From Metridium senile (lineage: Eukaryota > Cnidaria > Anthozoa > Actiniaria > Metridiidae): a DNA stretch of 64,000 bases. This document shows, in pieces, positions 43,994-56,700 of the stretch. How positions within the stretch are numbered: position 1 is the stretch's first letter; every line of letters starts with the position of its first letter. The stretch is from the NCBI GenBank assembly GCA_949775045.1, contig OX459096.1, forward strand, positions 45,540,379 to 45,604,378, written 5' to 3'. Below the pieces are notes generated by a model. The model was not told the origin of the DNA, searched no databases, and saw only the letters and a list, made by a program, of their open reading frames with translations. Position numbers and translations under genes: made by a program.

Positions 43994-46900
43994 TTATGTT
44001 TTTCTGGGCTCTAAACTATGCGAAAGGTGTATCAACGTCCTTTGGTTGTCATTCACTTGGAGGTTTCTGAAACATACGTACATACAAATCAGTTAAAATG
44101 CTGAAATAGCAATCTCGTAACCAAAGTCATTATTTCTTAATGCGCATGCTCGACGAAAAGATATTTGGGACTTTGCGAACGAGATTGCTGAAATAGTTAT
44201 ATAGTCTATAGTAATGACGAAGAGCAAACCAGCGTCTGTAAATCTATTTTTTATCTATTTGTTTATTTGGCAGATTTAGTACACACTATAGTATAGTCAT
44301 GGCGAAGAAATAATAGAAAACGAAATTCTCTACAAGTTCTATCTGCCAATGTGACGGTTTCTAAGCAACAATATTGAAAGGTTTCTATCGTTTTTGGCAG
44401 AAATTTGACAAACGCAAATTAAGATATGGTCTAGCTAAATTTTGCGCGCGAAGTGTTAATAGCATATTCTCAGAACAAGTTCCACTATATACAAACATGC
44501 ATGTTTTTATTATCCATGATACAAATAAAATTGTTCTTTATTTACCTGACATAACAAGGAATGTCGCTTGTGTTCTTTGCTGCCGGTGGAGACTCGCCTG
44601 CATACAACAATTTGTAAAAGAATAATATAATAATCAATGATTATTTCTGTATTAGTGTTTTTTAGAAATAAACAAGAGAGAATGTGCACACTTGCAGCTA
44701 TATATAAGCCAATAAGAACCATTTTTGTCGCATCACCAACAGTTCCAAGATGGCGTCGTTTGAGAGAGTTGTTTTCCGTGTTAACCCTATAAATACGTCA
44801 ATTTCAATTCAATTTCAATTTCAATCTATTTACAAATATATATTGTTGTACATTTAAGTTTACGTGCGCAGCCTTCAGGTAGCATAACTAGTCGAGGCAG
44901 GCTGCAGATACATTTAAATAGAGATTTACATTTTGATATTAAAATTATACTTATTATTTTAATATATTACAAAAATAGTAATGTTAATGTTAACGTCCCT
45001 TACATAAAGTTATGTGTAACTTGGACAACAAAAGCTCTCTGTTGCTCTATCAGTAATAAAAAAGAATGAAAACAAAACACAAATTGCTAAAAGTAACCGA
45101 AATCGTTGCTGTCTCGAGGCGCCATTCATTGGAACTGTTCTTTTTGAAAAACAATGCTTTGCGCGCTTCGAGAGGAGAACACCTCGTAACCTTGACAGAA
45201 GGCTAGAAATGTCTTTTGTACCGAAGAAAAGCAACGAATGCGCGCGTCTTCTATTAACGATGTAAATTTATCCGTTCAAATCAAACCGCATGATTCTATA
45301 TATAAAGTTTATGACAGTAAATTTAATTAAAATGCATATTTATTTTGACGGTCATCCTTACCAAATGGCTCGCTTCTACAGTATTCTATCAGATGAAGTG
45401 TAGAGGTAATCATTCTCTGAAGTAACAAATAAATCACATCAAATAATTATACTGAAGGATGATCATTTCAGAGAAAAGTTAGGATAATATATAATGACGG
45501 ATCTTTTTGTTCGTTACCATCTTCTCAAAGTTGATAAGATCATCATAGTAGGTCGTGTTTCCTTCATGGGTGAATGTCATGTCTACAAAATTAAAAACAA
45601 ATATCGTTATTCTTGCTTTTAAAATCATTTTTTGGAAGATTTCAAGCCTTTTTTCAATATCGATTTCAATGTTTTTTCTAAAAAATCATCATTCATTGTT
45701 TCTTTCTTTTGTTTTATTAATTTTTTCAATAATCATGCAGTCACTCACTCCCTCGTGTACGTTTTATCACTAATGAAAATACTTTTATCCGTCTCATGAT
45801 AAAATAAAAATAAAATAAATGACTTTTTTAACGTCTCAATTCTTCTAGACTGGACACATGTGCCCTTACTAATGGGGGAGACTCAGACACACACTCACTA
45901 CCTCTACGTTTAATTATTTTGCACATAATTCAGCTCACATGATTCTGATTAAGCCTTTGTTCCACCTTATTCTCTTCATATTTCTCGCGCGATTTTATCA
46001 CTAATGAAAATACTTTGATCTGTCTCATGATTCTGATAAAGGCTTCTTTTTCATCCGTTTCTGATAATTCTTATTACCTTTCATCAATATAGCCATGAAT
46101 GGAATTATCGGAGGCTTCATCTTTCCTGAAAAAAAAAAAAAAAATCACTGCCGGGTATTTGCATATCTAATTATATGCAAATACCCGGCAAGCCTCACTT
46201 CGACGTCGTAAAACAAAGGCACCACGAGTCAGAACGAGGCTTGCAGGGCATTTGTATACGATTAGTTGAGAGTTATACAGCTATTTTAAAAAACGTTGAA
46301 TACCAAAGGGCATTGTGGGTCTTATTAATCACAATATACAGCTATTTTAAAAAAACCCGTTGAATACTGAATAGTTCATTCCAAAACCAAAGGGCATTGT
46401 GGGTCTTATTAATCACAATATACAGCTATTTCAAAAAACGTTGAATACTGAATAGTGCAGTCCAAGACCAAAGGGCATTGTGGGTCTTATTAATCACAAT
46501 ATACAGCTATTTGAAAAAACGTTCAATACTAAATAGTCATTCCAAAACCAAAGGGCATTGTAGGTTCCATTAATTTGAAATAAAAAAGAAATATACAGCG
46601 ATATTTATTCCCCATAACAAGCTCGTATATTATTGTTTTGAATGGAATGTACTAAGAATAAAATAACTAATTAATAATTATTTTACTTTAAACAATATTA
46701 CATGCCCCAGAATCCATTTCGGTCTTGGAATGCAGTATGCAGTATTCAGTACTCAGTATTCTACGTTTTTTGAAATAGCTGTATACGGTGTGAATTATAC
46801 CCATTGCAAGCCGGTACACGCGATGGTTTCTTGTAGGATCCTGTCACAAATCAAAAACATGTATTATTAGTTAGTGTAGTGGAGAGAGGGAGGGAGGGAG

Positions 46901-47681
46901 GGAGGGAGGGAGGGAGGGAGGGAGGGAGGGAGGGAGGGAAATATGAAAAGAGTATAAGACATAAAAACCCTGAATACATTAAATAGTGTTTACAACAGTA
47001 CATGAGCGGCCGTGTTGTATCGCCGATACAACACGGACGCGAATGTTGTAAACTACTTAAAAAATGTCTAGGTTAGCTCTTTCATATTTTACCAAAATTT
47101 TCAAGATTAAAATAAATTTTGCCGTAAAATTACAAGTTAAAACTTATGCAAATCAGGATATACAACACTAGTATTGTATCAGATTTACAACACTCGTCAT
47201 GGTCATGATTTCTTTTGAAAATCTCTCATTAATTATTCATGAATTTTTTAATATTCCTTACTGGCTCATGTAGTAGTAACACACACCGCGCACTCCATTA
47301 TATGCAATCTATATATGGTATGATGACGTCACTTACCAGTGAGGATTCAAATTCCTGGTACATTCTTCTAAACTTGCTTGGGAGTTTCTTGAATCAAAAA
47401 AATATAATCTTGCATGAAGTAATATGACAAAATAGCCGTATAAACAGCTTGAGTAAAAGTTCCAGCTTTAGTATAGGTAATAAGGCCAAATATACATTAT
47501 ACATACCTCCCAAGTTTGCGATAATCGACTGACTGCTACGTTATTCAGTGCCATAATGATAGCAAAGAATGAATTCCAATTCCTGTACTCTTTACAGCTG
47601 ATAAAACAAATAGAAAGGTTAATCTACGTTACGTTAGCAAAATGTGAATATCTACTGTCCGTATGAACGTCTGTCTTTTCG

Positions 47682-47764
<83 letters not shown>

Positions 47765-50700
47765 TCAGTGGATCTGTCTGCCTTCAGTGGATCTGTCTGT
47801 CTTTTTATAATCAGTGTTGATATTCATTCCTTATTGATACTTACTGCGTTGCTATTTTGATGAATTTCTTTAGCAGTTGTACTCTTATATTTAGTTGCTT
47901 GGTCAAACATATCTCCGTAATCACCCAAAAATGTACCTAGAACATTTGATCGTTAGAAAATGTCCTCACGTTATCTTTATTTACAATATTCAAAGTTTTA
48001 ATGCTGATGTACCTACCTCATTGAATCGCCGAATAAAAATATCAAGATTGGATGTAATCTTGTCGAAGTTACTGCGACCAAAGTTGTAATAAATCAATTC
48101 ATACTGTAAGAAAGAAAATCAACTCAGTAATGTGTAGCATTTGAAATGTTATTTTAGATTCTCGAAAAAGCAATGTAAAATATATGTACTATAACTACTG
48201 AATATCGCTATTCACTGGGTAAATCTTTGTACTCACAATGTTAATGTTAGTAAACAGCTCATAATCATATTCACTCAAATAATAAGCGAGATCTCTTGAT
48301 GACGTGATTTCCTGGGATAAAAATGTACCACGGTCTGGACCTTCCTGTTCTGGTAATGGTGTCTGCAAATAGTAATTAAAAACAGTTTTTACAACAAACA
48401 TACACTAATATCCAGTAAATGTAAAAGATGATCGTTGGCACCAACGAAAATGGATAGAAGCATGGTTCATAGTATCAAGGCTGTGGAATCAACTCCCGCC
48501 TTGCGTCAAAACCTGTGCCAGCACAGAAAGTTTTAAAAATCAACTGAAGACCTATTTATTCAACTCAAATATCCTTTGAAGTTGGTTGGTTGGTTGGTTG
48601 GTTGGTTGGTTGGTTGGTTGGTTGGTTGGTTGGTTGGTTGGTTGGTTGGTTGGTTGGTTGGTTGGTTGGTTGGTTGGTTGGTTGGTTGGTTGGTTGGTTG
48701 GTTGGTCGTTAATTTGGTTGGTTGGTTAGACAGTCGTGATGAATTGCTTACCAGTGACTCTAGATGTCCTCTTGGTGCCACAAACAATCTTCCATTAACA
48801 CTAAGTCTGGTTATTACAGATAATTCTTCTGGTTTAAAAGGTATGATTTCTAAAATCCAACATGAAATTTTACCATCGGTTACATATATGTATAGATTAA
48901 CGTGTAATGAATTTTAAATCTCAAATATTAAAAAATTGTCCGTATAATAGAATGGACGTACAGTGCTAGTGACCTAGTTTGTTATGGAAAAGAAAAGTAA
49001 AAAAAAACTGTTTTGGAAATGTTCGCAAACAAACATTAGAATATCAACACTTGTAAATACCAATCATGCTCACCTAACTATCAACAACGTATCAGAAATA
49101 CCGTATGCAATTTTGAAAACAATGCCATTACCATATATGGTATTGTAGGTGAGAAGTAACAAAAGACTTTGATTAGCACGCGAGATTTTAACTTTTGATT
49201 AACAGGTTGAGATTTTAACAGAACAATAGGCATATCTTTAATTTGAAATTCATTATAGTAAAGAAACACTTACCACTATTAGATTTAACTTCACAGAGAA
49301 CACAGTCATGACCAAAATGAACGCGTTCTTCTGCTGTTTTCAACACATTTGCAGCCGTCTCACCATATTTCAGCCTTACTGTGGTGTATGTATGATCCGC
49401 ACAGTACACTTTGAAGATCACTGAAAAAAACATCAAAGATATTGAGAGCATAAGTAAGAGAGGGAAACTATATAATACCCCGCGCATCATGTGAATTCCC
49501 AAATGTGCATTTGCTTTACTCGAATGCATGTTTCACGTCTTGTTTTTCAATTTCCATTATATTTTTAGTTTCTTCAGAAACAGTGACCGTTAACATGATG
49601 CAAATCAAACCGTATTCTGCGCGCGCGCTGTTAGTTCTAGAACCATGCAACATAGTGCGCGCTCCGAACATTCTCACAATCATTCACATCCCTTCTTTAC
49701 ATTCTTTACATTCTTTACATTTCTGACATTCCAAGCATTCCATACATTCCTGGAATCCCTTCCATTTTTGTACCGCGCGCGAAATTTATACAAAAACGGA
49801 CGGTTGAAACACCGCGTGGATTTCTTGCGCGCGCGTTTCGAAATTACACAGCAAACAAACTGTTTTGCTTATTCGCGAGTCTGATCTATTTTGAAACTAC
49901 CGCAGACACTTAATTTAGGATTTGCAATCAGTTTACAGCTGTATTTAAAGCTGTAGTCAGCATGGCGTTTATAATTGTGAAACTATATACAGTAAATGCA
50001 AAGTCGAAACATGTTTGCTAGATTCTTGCTGCTGACACACAGACACTATATAGCCTGCAAGCGTTCCTTCTTTGGGCAAGGAGAGAAAACCTGTTTTGGG
50101 ATAGCTGTGTTACCGATGTGGCAGCGCGACACCTAAGACGAGTGCAAAAACAAAACAAAAACAAAGCATAGTTACACCTTCACAACCTTTTACCCTTCCC
50201 CTTACCCAAAATGGAACGCTTGATTCGCCGACTACACAGACCCTTATATTTTACTTCCAGTAAATAACCCTTTACATCAAATATCCTGCTAAACTTACCA
50301 TATTCCTCTCGTTTAATTGGTGAAACTTCTCGTTTAATTGGTGAAACTATTGTTTTCTTGTGCTTTTCAGGGTCGGATAAACTCCATGGACGAAATGACA
50401 AAGACCGACGCTGAAAACAAAATGAAATTAAAAGATAGTCGTAAGGTCAATGGTTAAGGAGTGAGCTCGCCCAGGGGATTCCCTTGTTAAAGTGATAGAG
50501 ATGGTCGGTGATTGATTTTGAAATTAAACTTTGAAAGGTACGCATAACTTATTCAAAGGACTGTCAGTTGAATTTCTTGTTGATTTCAATCTCTAAAAGG
50601 CATGACGGTGGTATGTTCTAGTAGTTTTTGAGATAATTTTAGTAACAAAGCCAAGTACAAATTTATTTTTACAGCCAGGTGTTGAGTTATAAGGCCTAAT

Positions 50701-53700
50701 GGACTTAAGCCAGCGCCTTAAAACGTACACAACCATAGAAAATATCACCACCGATCATTCACACTACTTGGACGGAGGGAGTGTCCCCCCTTTCTCGAGT
50801 AAGTCGGCTTAAATCAAAAATATTGTTACCGTTATTAACGGTGCTTGAGATTCTATAACGAAGTTCCTGCAAATTAATAATAGCATTAAAAGAATTAATA
50901 AAGTTTCCTTATTAAAATTACTTATGCGGGTAAACTCCAGCTTCATTGCATACCAATCCATAGCCATTCTCTCAGGGCCACTGAGACTGTGACTACATAG
51001 AGCAGATTTCGTATGACTATGAAAAGCTCACGGCACGAACACAGTCAAGGCACGACAAGGCACGTCACAATTCTAGAAACATCACGTTCGCGGCAAGGCA
51101 CGCACACGGCACTGAACTTTTCACAGCCATACGAAATCTGCTCTAATGAGAGAACAACAAGTACTGACAATATGTAGAGAGTGAGGAAAGTGAGTGTTTG
51201 TGGGTTTGTGTAGTGCCCCTGCGTTTTACTGTCGTTATAGGTACTTACTGATCTTTCTTCTTGTATATAGCATTATTCAAAGCCTCTAACTCATTTTGTA
51301 ACTTATCAGCTTCAAGTGCAGACATCAAATCCTGTTGGGAATTACAGATTAATTAAAATTGTTAACAAATCAATGTCTAAGAAGTGCACACGTTTTTGCT
51401 TCGTGAAATCCGCACTCTTACCAAAGTAGCTACAATCAACTATGAACAAACTAGTAGCTTTCTTACATTGATGAGCAAAAAACATCTTTGATCTTCAACC
51501 AGTAGGTTTTGGGCCATATGGTGCCATCGCAATACAACTTGTGCAACTCTAAACAAATCAAATGCAAAAAATGGACGTGGTCATGAGTACGGAAGAGCCT
51601 GCCTGCCTGCCTGCCACTATATGTTAAAATGTACCTTTTCTTGACGGTAATACAGTGTTCCATCAACTCAGATTTACTCTTATCACTTTTCATCTGACCA
51701 TTCATCAGTATTGCAGTACCATGATATGTAAAACCCAGTTAAGAATCAAAACCGTACATCATGCTACCTGTATACTACAAATGTTAATCTTGACACCGGG
51801 TAAAACTTGTCAGGGACCACTAAATATATACTGGTTAAACATAGTGGTGTGCACGGGCTAGGCGTGCTATGACCAATAGTTCCCTTGAAATAGCCATCTT
51901 GAAAGGTAGCCGGGCATCCAAGCTAGTCAAACTTGGACATTGCATGCAACTTTAGACACATGTAATTGTCCCACGTTCTCTATCATCGAAAGCTCAAAGT
52001 TCGTATCGGCTCGATGCAAAGGCCCGGCTACCTGTTAAGATGGCGCAGGGACCTGTGAAAGGCAATACTGAACAAGACTTAATAGCATGCAGTACTGCGG
52101 TTCACAAGTACCTTGTGATTAGATTTCCGTTAGAAATACAAATAATTGCGGTCAACCCTAGACTTTGTATATAAAGGATATTTGGTCAGGAGTTCCATGC
52201 ACATTGCCTCTGATGTCATAAACAATTGGTACGCCAAAAGGAAGTCCGCAAGAAATGTATCTGTAAGATATAAAGACATTTCTTTATTGCTTGAAATGCT
52301 TTTTGAATACCGAAAAAGGCATCTTTGGAGTTTATTAAAAGGCGTACATGCATGCACAACAGCTGAATTACTTACTCTGTAATCTTTCATTAACATCGAT
52401 TGGTAGTTCAAGAAGATGTTCAATCATCTTTTCCGGTGTGCCTGCCATCACTGCGTACCTGTAATTAAGTAGTGTTTTTAATGTACTGTAATTACCATGG
52501 GCACCCAGAGATATTTTAGAAATCGTTTATTATTCGTTGAACAACTCAGAAACAACTATATCACCGTAAGAAGTTTGACTGATGTGTAGTATGATAAACC
52601 TTTTGTAGTTAGAGTTGTTTGTGAGATGTTCAAACGATCGTGATTTCTGGGTGCCCACGGTTTTTCAATTCGCACTGTAATGAATATTTGACTTTTTCAA
52701 GTTATTATTTTCTGAACCTTCTACTGCTTCAAAACCTCTAAAAATGATAATAAATTTCATAATAAATCTAATTTATAATATATTCTCTCATGGGATGTGG
52801 GTTAAAAAAAGATGTTTGGCTGAAACGAAAAGCAAGAACGTAAACAAAAACTTAGCGGGAGGGGGGGGGGAGGGAGGGGGGAGGAAGGGTTCGGGAAAAT
52901 CGCAGGTTGTCTTTTCAAAATATTAACCAACCCCCCTTCCTGGTTGTCAAAAATATGATAACCCAAACTTACTGATATTGTGTGTTAGGCGGCACAGATG
53001 AATCATTATAATGACACTGTGATTTAATCTGCTTCAGCACCAGTACCTTTCGTCCACCCTCTTTCATTCTTACTGTATTCACTTCAACATCCTGAAGAAG
53101 AAAAAACACACATTGAATGACTCAACTCGATTCATTCTGGGATCAGTTATCTAATTGGTTATAGATATCCAGAGGTTGAAACAATTGTACAATCTTATTA
53201 CGCTGTAAAAATTCACCGGATCAGTTATCTGATTGTTTATAGATATCTAGAGGTTGAAACAATTGTACAATCTTATTACGCTATAAAAATGCACCGTTAA
53301 AAAAAAAATCACTTTTTTACGTCTCAATTCTTCTAGACTGGACACGTGTACCCCACTAATGGGGGAGACTCAGACACACACTCACTACCTCTACGTTAAA
53401 TTATTTTGCACACAATTCAGCCCACATGTTCATTTTTGCGGAGGGTGGAAAACCGAATAACCCGGAGAAAAACCTTCGTGGCATATGAGAGAAGAACACA
53501 TCAAACAAACTCAACTCACATATAATCCGTGACCGAGCCGGGACTCGAACCTGGACCACAGCGGTCTCACCGCTAGCCACCCATGCCACCATGGCGAGTG
53601 GCTATAAATTGTATTTCCATGTTAAAAGTATTTTTAGCTAGTGTCTTACCCTTAGCATTCCATTAAAGTTATCTTTATCAACTCGTAAAAAGTGACAGTT

Positions 53701-56700
53701 ATCTTCACATGTCTCGATACTTGCAGTCCTGAATGATATCAAACATGCAGGATATTACTAAACTATAGACCCAGTGGTGACCGGCTGCTATTGTTCTTGA
53801 CAGCCTAGCCTCGTCATGCAACGTTTAGAGGTCTATTGTAGTCAGTGCAGAACAAACTTCATTCAAATTAGTCGGGCTTCCTGTGTCCTTCCCCAACAAT
53901 GATGACTGGGTTTGTCGGGGAGGTACACAGGAAGCCCGACACTAAAAACGGCTGCGAGGGAGACTAACATCGTCTTGAATACACACAAACCTTGGAGCAT
54001 CATTGACCAAGGAGAGTTTTCCAAAATCGTCCCCCTCTCCAAGCTGACAGACCACGCCCTGTGACAAGCATATAGTCACCATTAATAGTTATTAGACTAT
54101 GCATGGCCTATACAATATCAAGATAACCCAAAGCAAGTATTAAAAGATAGAATTAAAAAGGACAGGGTTAATAAGCCATTATACTACGGAGGCAACCGAA
54201 GGAAAGCTAACAACAAAAACTCGCATAGCATTCAAGTTCGTTAGCAATCCTCTAAAAAGAATTAAAAGGACATGGTTAATAAGCCATTATACTACGGAGG
54301 CAACCGATGGAAAGCTAACAACAAAAGCTCGCATAGCATTCAAGTTCGTTAGCATTCCTCTAAATAGAATTAAAAGGACATGGTTAATAAGCCATTATAA
54401 TACCGAGGCAACCGATGGAAAGCTAACAACAAAAACTCGCATAGCATTCAAGTTCGTTAGCATTCCTCTAAATAGAATTAAAAGGACACGGTTAATAAGG
54501 GAGTTTCTCTGATGCAAGAAAGAGGTACCAAATACCACTTTTCTTTGTTGTAGTGAAGAAATATTGAACAAGCGCCTCATTATAAAAAAAAAAACCGTTT
54601 TATGTATAACTTTTTTAAATGAATAATTGTCAAGTAATCAGATAAACGTTGATTTATGTCCTAAACTTAATTAGCGTTTATTACTGTACTATACCTTTCC
54701 GTACACCACGACATTAACAGATCCTTTCAGGATGATGTACCAGGATTTACCTTCACTGCCTTGACTGAATACTACAAAAAGAAACTCAATTGTATTTACT
54801 GGAAACCACACCTCACCATGACAAACTCATCAATGTAGGGCTTGATAATGTCCCTTTCAATCATAACATACAGCATAGTTATTAACTATGCATTATCATT
54901 AACTATGCATACAGCAATCAATTCAAATGTTATGACGTAATTTACCCCCTAGTTTGAACGTCGCATCTCACATGTGCCGAATCTAATGCAAATGAATTCA
55001 AACAATAGAATTTACTCATTTGCCTGATTACATTCGGCACATGTGAGATGCGACGATTTTTATTATAAATACGCATGTGATTATAAAAAATCGCTGATTT
55101 GTTCGATAACTTCGGACTATTTCTCGATATTCACCTACAGCGTTTAGCGCGTTTTTAAAAATAAGAAATAAACAGGTTTTCTTTAAAACATTGTTTTAAC
55201 ATAATCACCTTGTTTTTACTAAAACAGTTATTCTCCCCAATCTCAATAAATATCGATGAACAATAACCTCGACTTTATCAGTTGTTTTCCTTTTTTGTTG
55301 TCTCGGTATTCGATATTCACCTCGCCTTGGGCAAATACTAAATTGTTCAAAAAAAACTTCATACATGTACTTACAAACAGTTCCCTTCTTTTCGCATGTT
55401 TCAAGTACGATGACAGAAGCTAAATCTTTGATAACCTATGCAAAACATCAAATCATTATTACCACCGATTTCATTGCTACGAGCGTGAAGTGTGTTGACG
55501 ATCTCTTCCGTCCATCAAACACAAATTGTCTAGACATATCCACAAACAACTCATGAACGATCGTTAAATAATTATTTTTTTCGGGCTAAAAGATATATTG
55601 TAGGTATCAGATAGTTAACTAAATAGACATGACATTGGTATTTTTGGCTCAATTTTCTATTTAAAACATTTCTACCTGTTTTATGTTCACATGTTAATTT
55701 TGTTTGATTAACAAAAGAGATTCGCTTCACGAACGTATTGGCCTGAAGGTGTGTGGCAATGAATTCGGTGGTAATAAAAACATCACTTGAACACCACTAC
55801 GTCGTGGTTTTCTTTTGAAATATTATTCTCAAAAATCCTTGATAACCACTTTTGATAATAAACCCGGTGAATTTTGTTATGATGCGTATAGATGAAAAGG
55901 TTAAAGCCCGGGAGGTACTCCAATATATTTGCGGTACGGGTATGTGTGGGCCTTCGATTGGGTGTGGTTTTTGGCCTTGTTGTCTTTAACTGTGTATGCG
56001 TCGTACCACAAATTGTCTTAAACAGGATCTAGAATTTAACGAACTATCGTAGGTTTCATGTTTTTGTATGTCTTATAGATAGGGTACGGATTTCTAAAAC
56101 CAGGTTCAGTACCCCCCCCCCTCCCCCCCTTCCATGGGTTATAGATATAAGCATACACTTACCACAGTAGAAAGGTTTGATAGTGCTTTTATGTGTAGTA
56201 GTTCCTCATAGATAAGATCCAGGTCGACTTCGATCCTCTTGTCAGGACTTGAACGAAACAATTAAAGGTTAACTATATCTATTAAAGCTATATTATTCAT
56301 TTGGAGGAATTTCAAGTTGAAACTTATGCAAATCAGGACGAAATCTGTGTGAGATTTACAGAACTCGTCACGGCATTGAGTTCTTTTGAAAATTATCATG
56401 AATTATTGATGAATTTTTTAAGTAATATAAACAATGTGAGCGTATTTGATCTGTATGAGATTGCAAGTATATGCGAGTTGATGTATATCGCATACGACAC
56501 GAATATTGTTTATATTACTTATTAGTATTGATATCGACAAAGCCGAGGTGTTTAATATTCATTGATATTCCACAAGCATGAGGAGAAAAGTTGTTTAGTA
56601 TAAATACGTACAAAGGTGATTATTTAAAAAAGGAGAAAAAAAACCCCAGCAGTTTCTGAAGAAAACAGCTGCTCATTTTATATTTCTAAAAGCGCGCGAA

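Noticed and set aside
48560..48917. Gly-Trp-Leu-Val and Asn-Gln-Pro-Thr repeat ORFs
   Set aside because: A (GGTT)n microsatellite in an EPAC intron; the non-repeat part of the minus-strand ORF belongs to EPAC exon 48849-48752.
53401..53592. 63-residue minus-strand ORF
   Set aside because: Lies entirely within the tRNA-derived SINE.
53520..53597. Functional tRNA gene
   Set aside because: A and B boxes are present but no cloverleaf with a proper acceptor stem can be drawn, and a SINE body and tail follow; it is a tRNA-derived SINE head.
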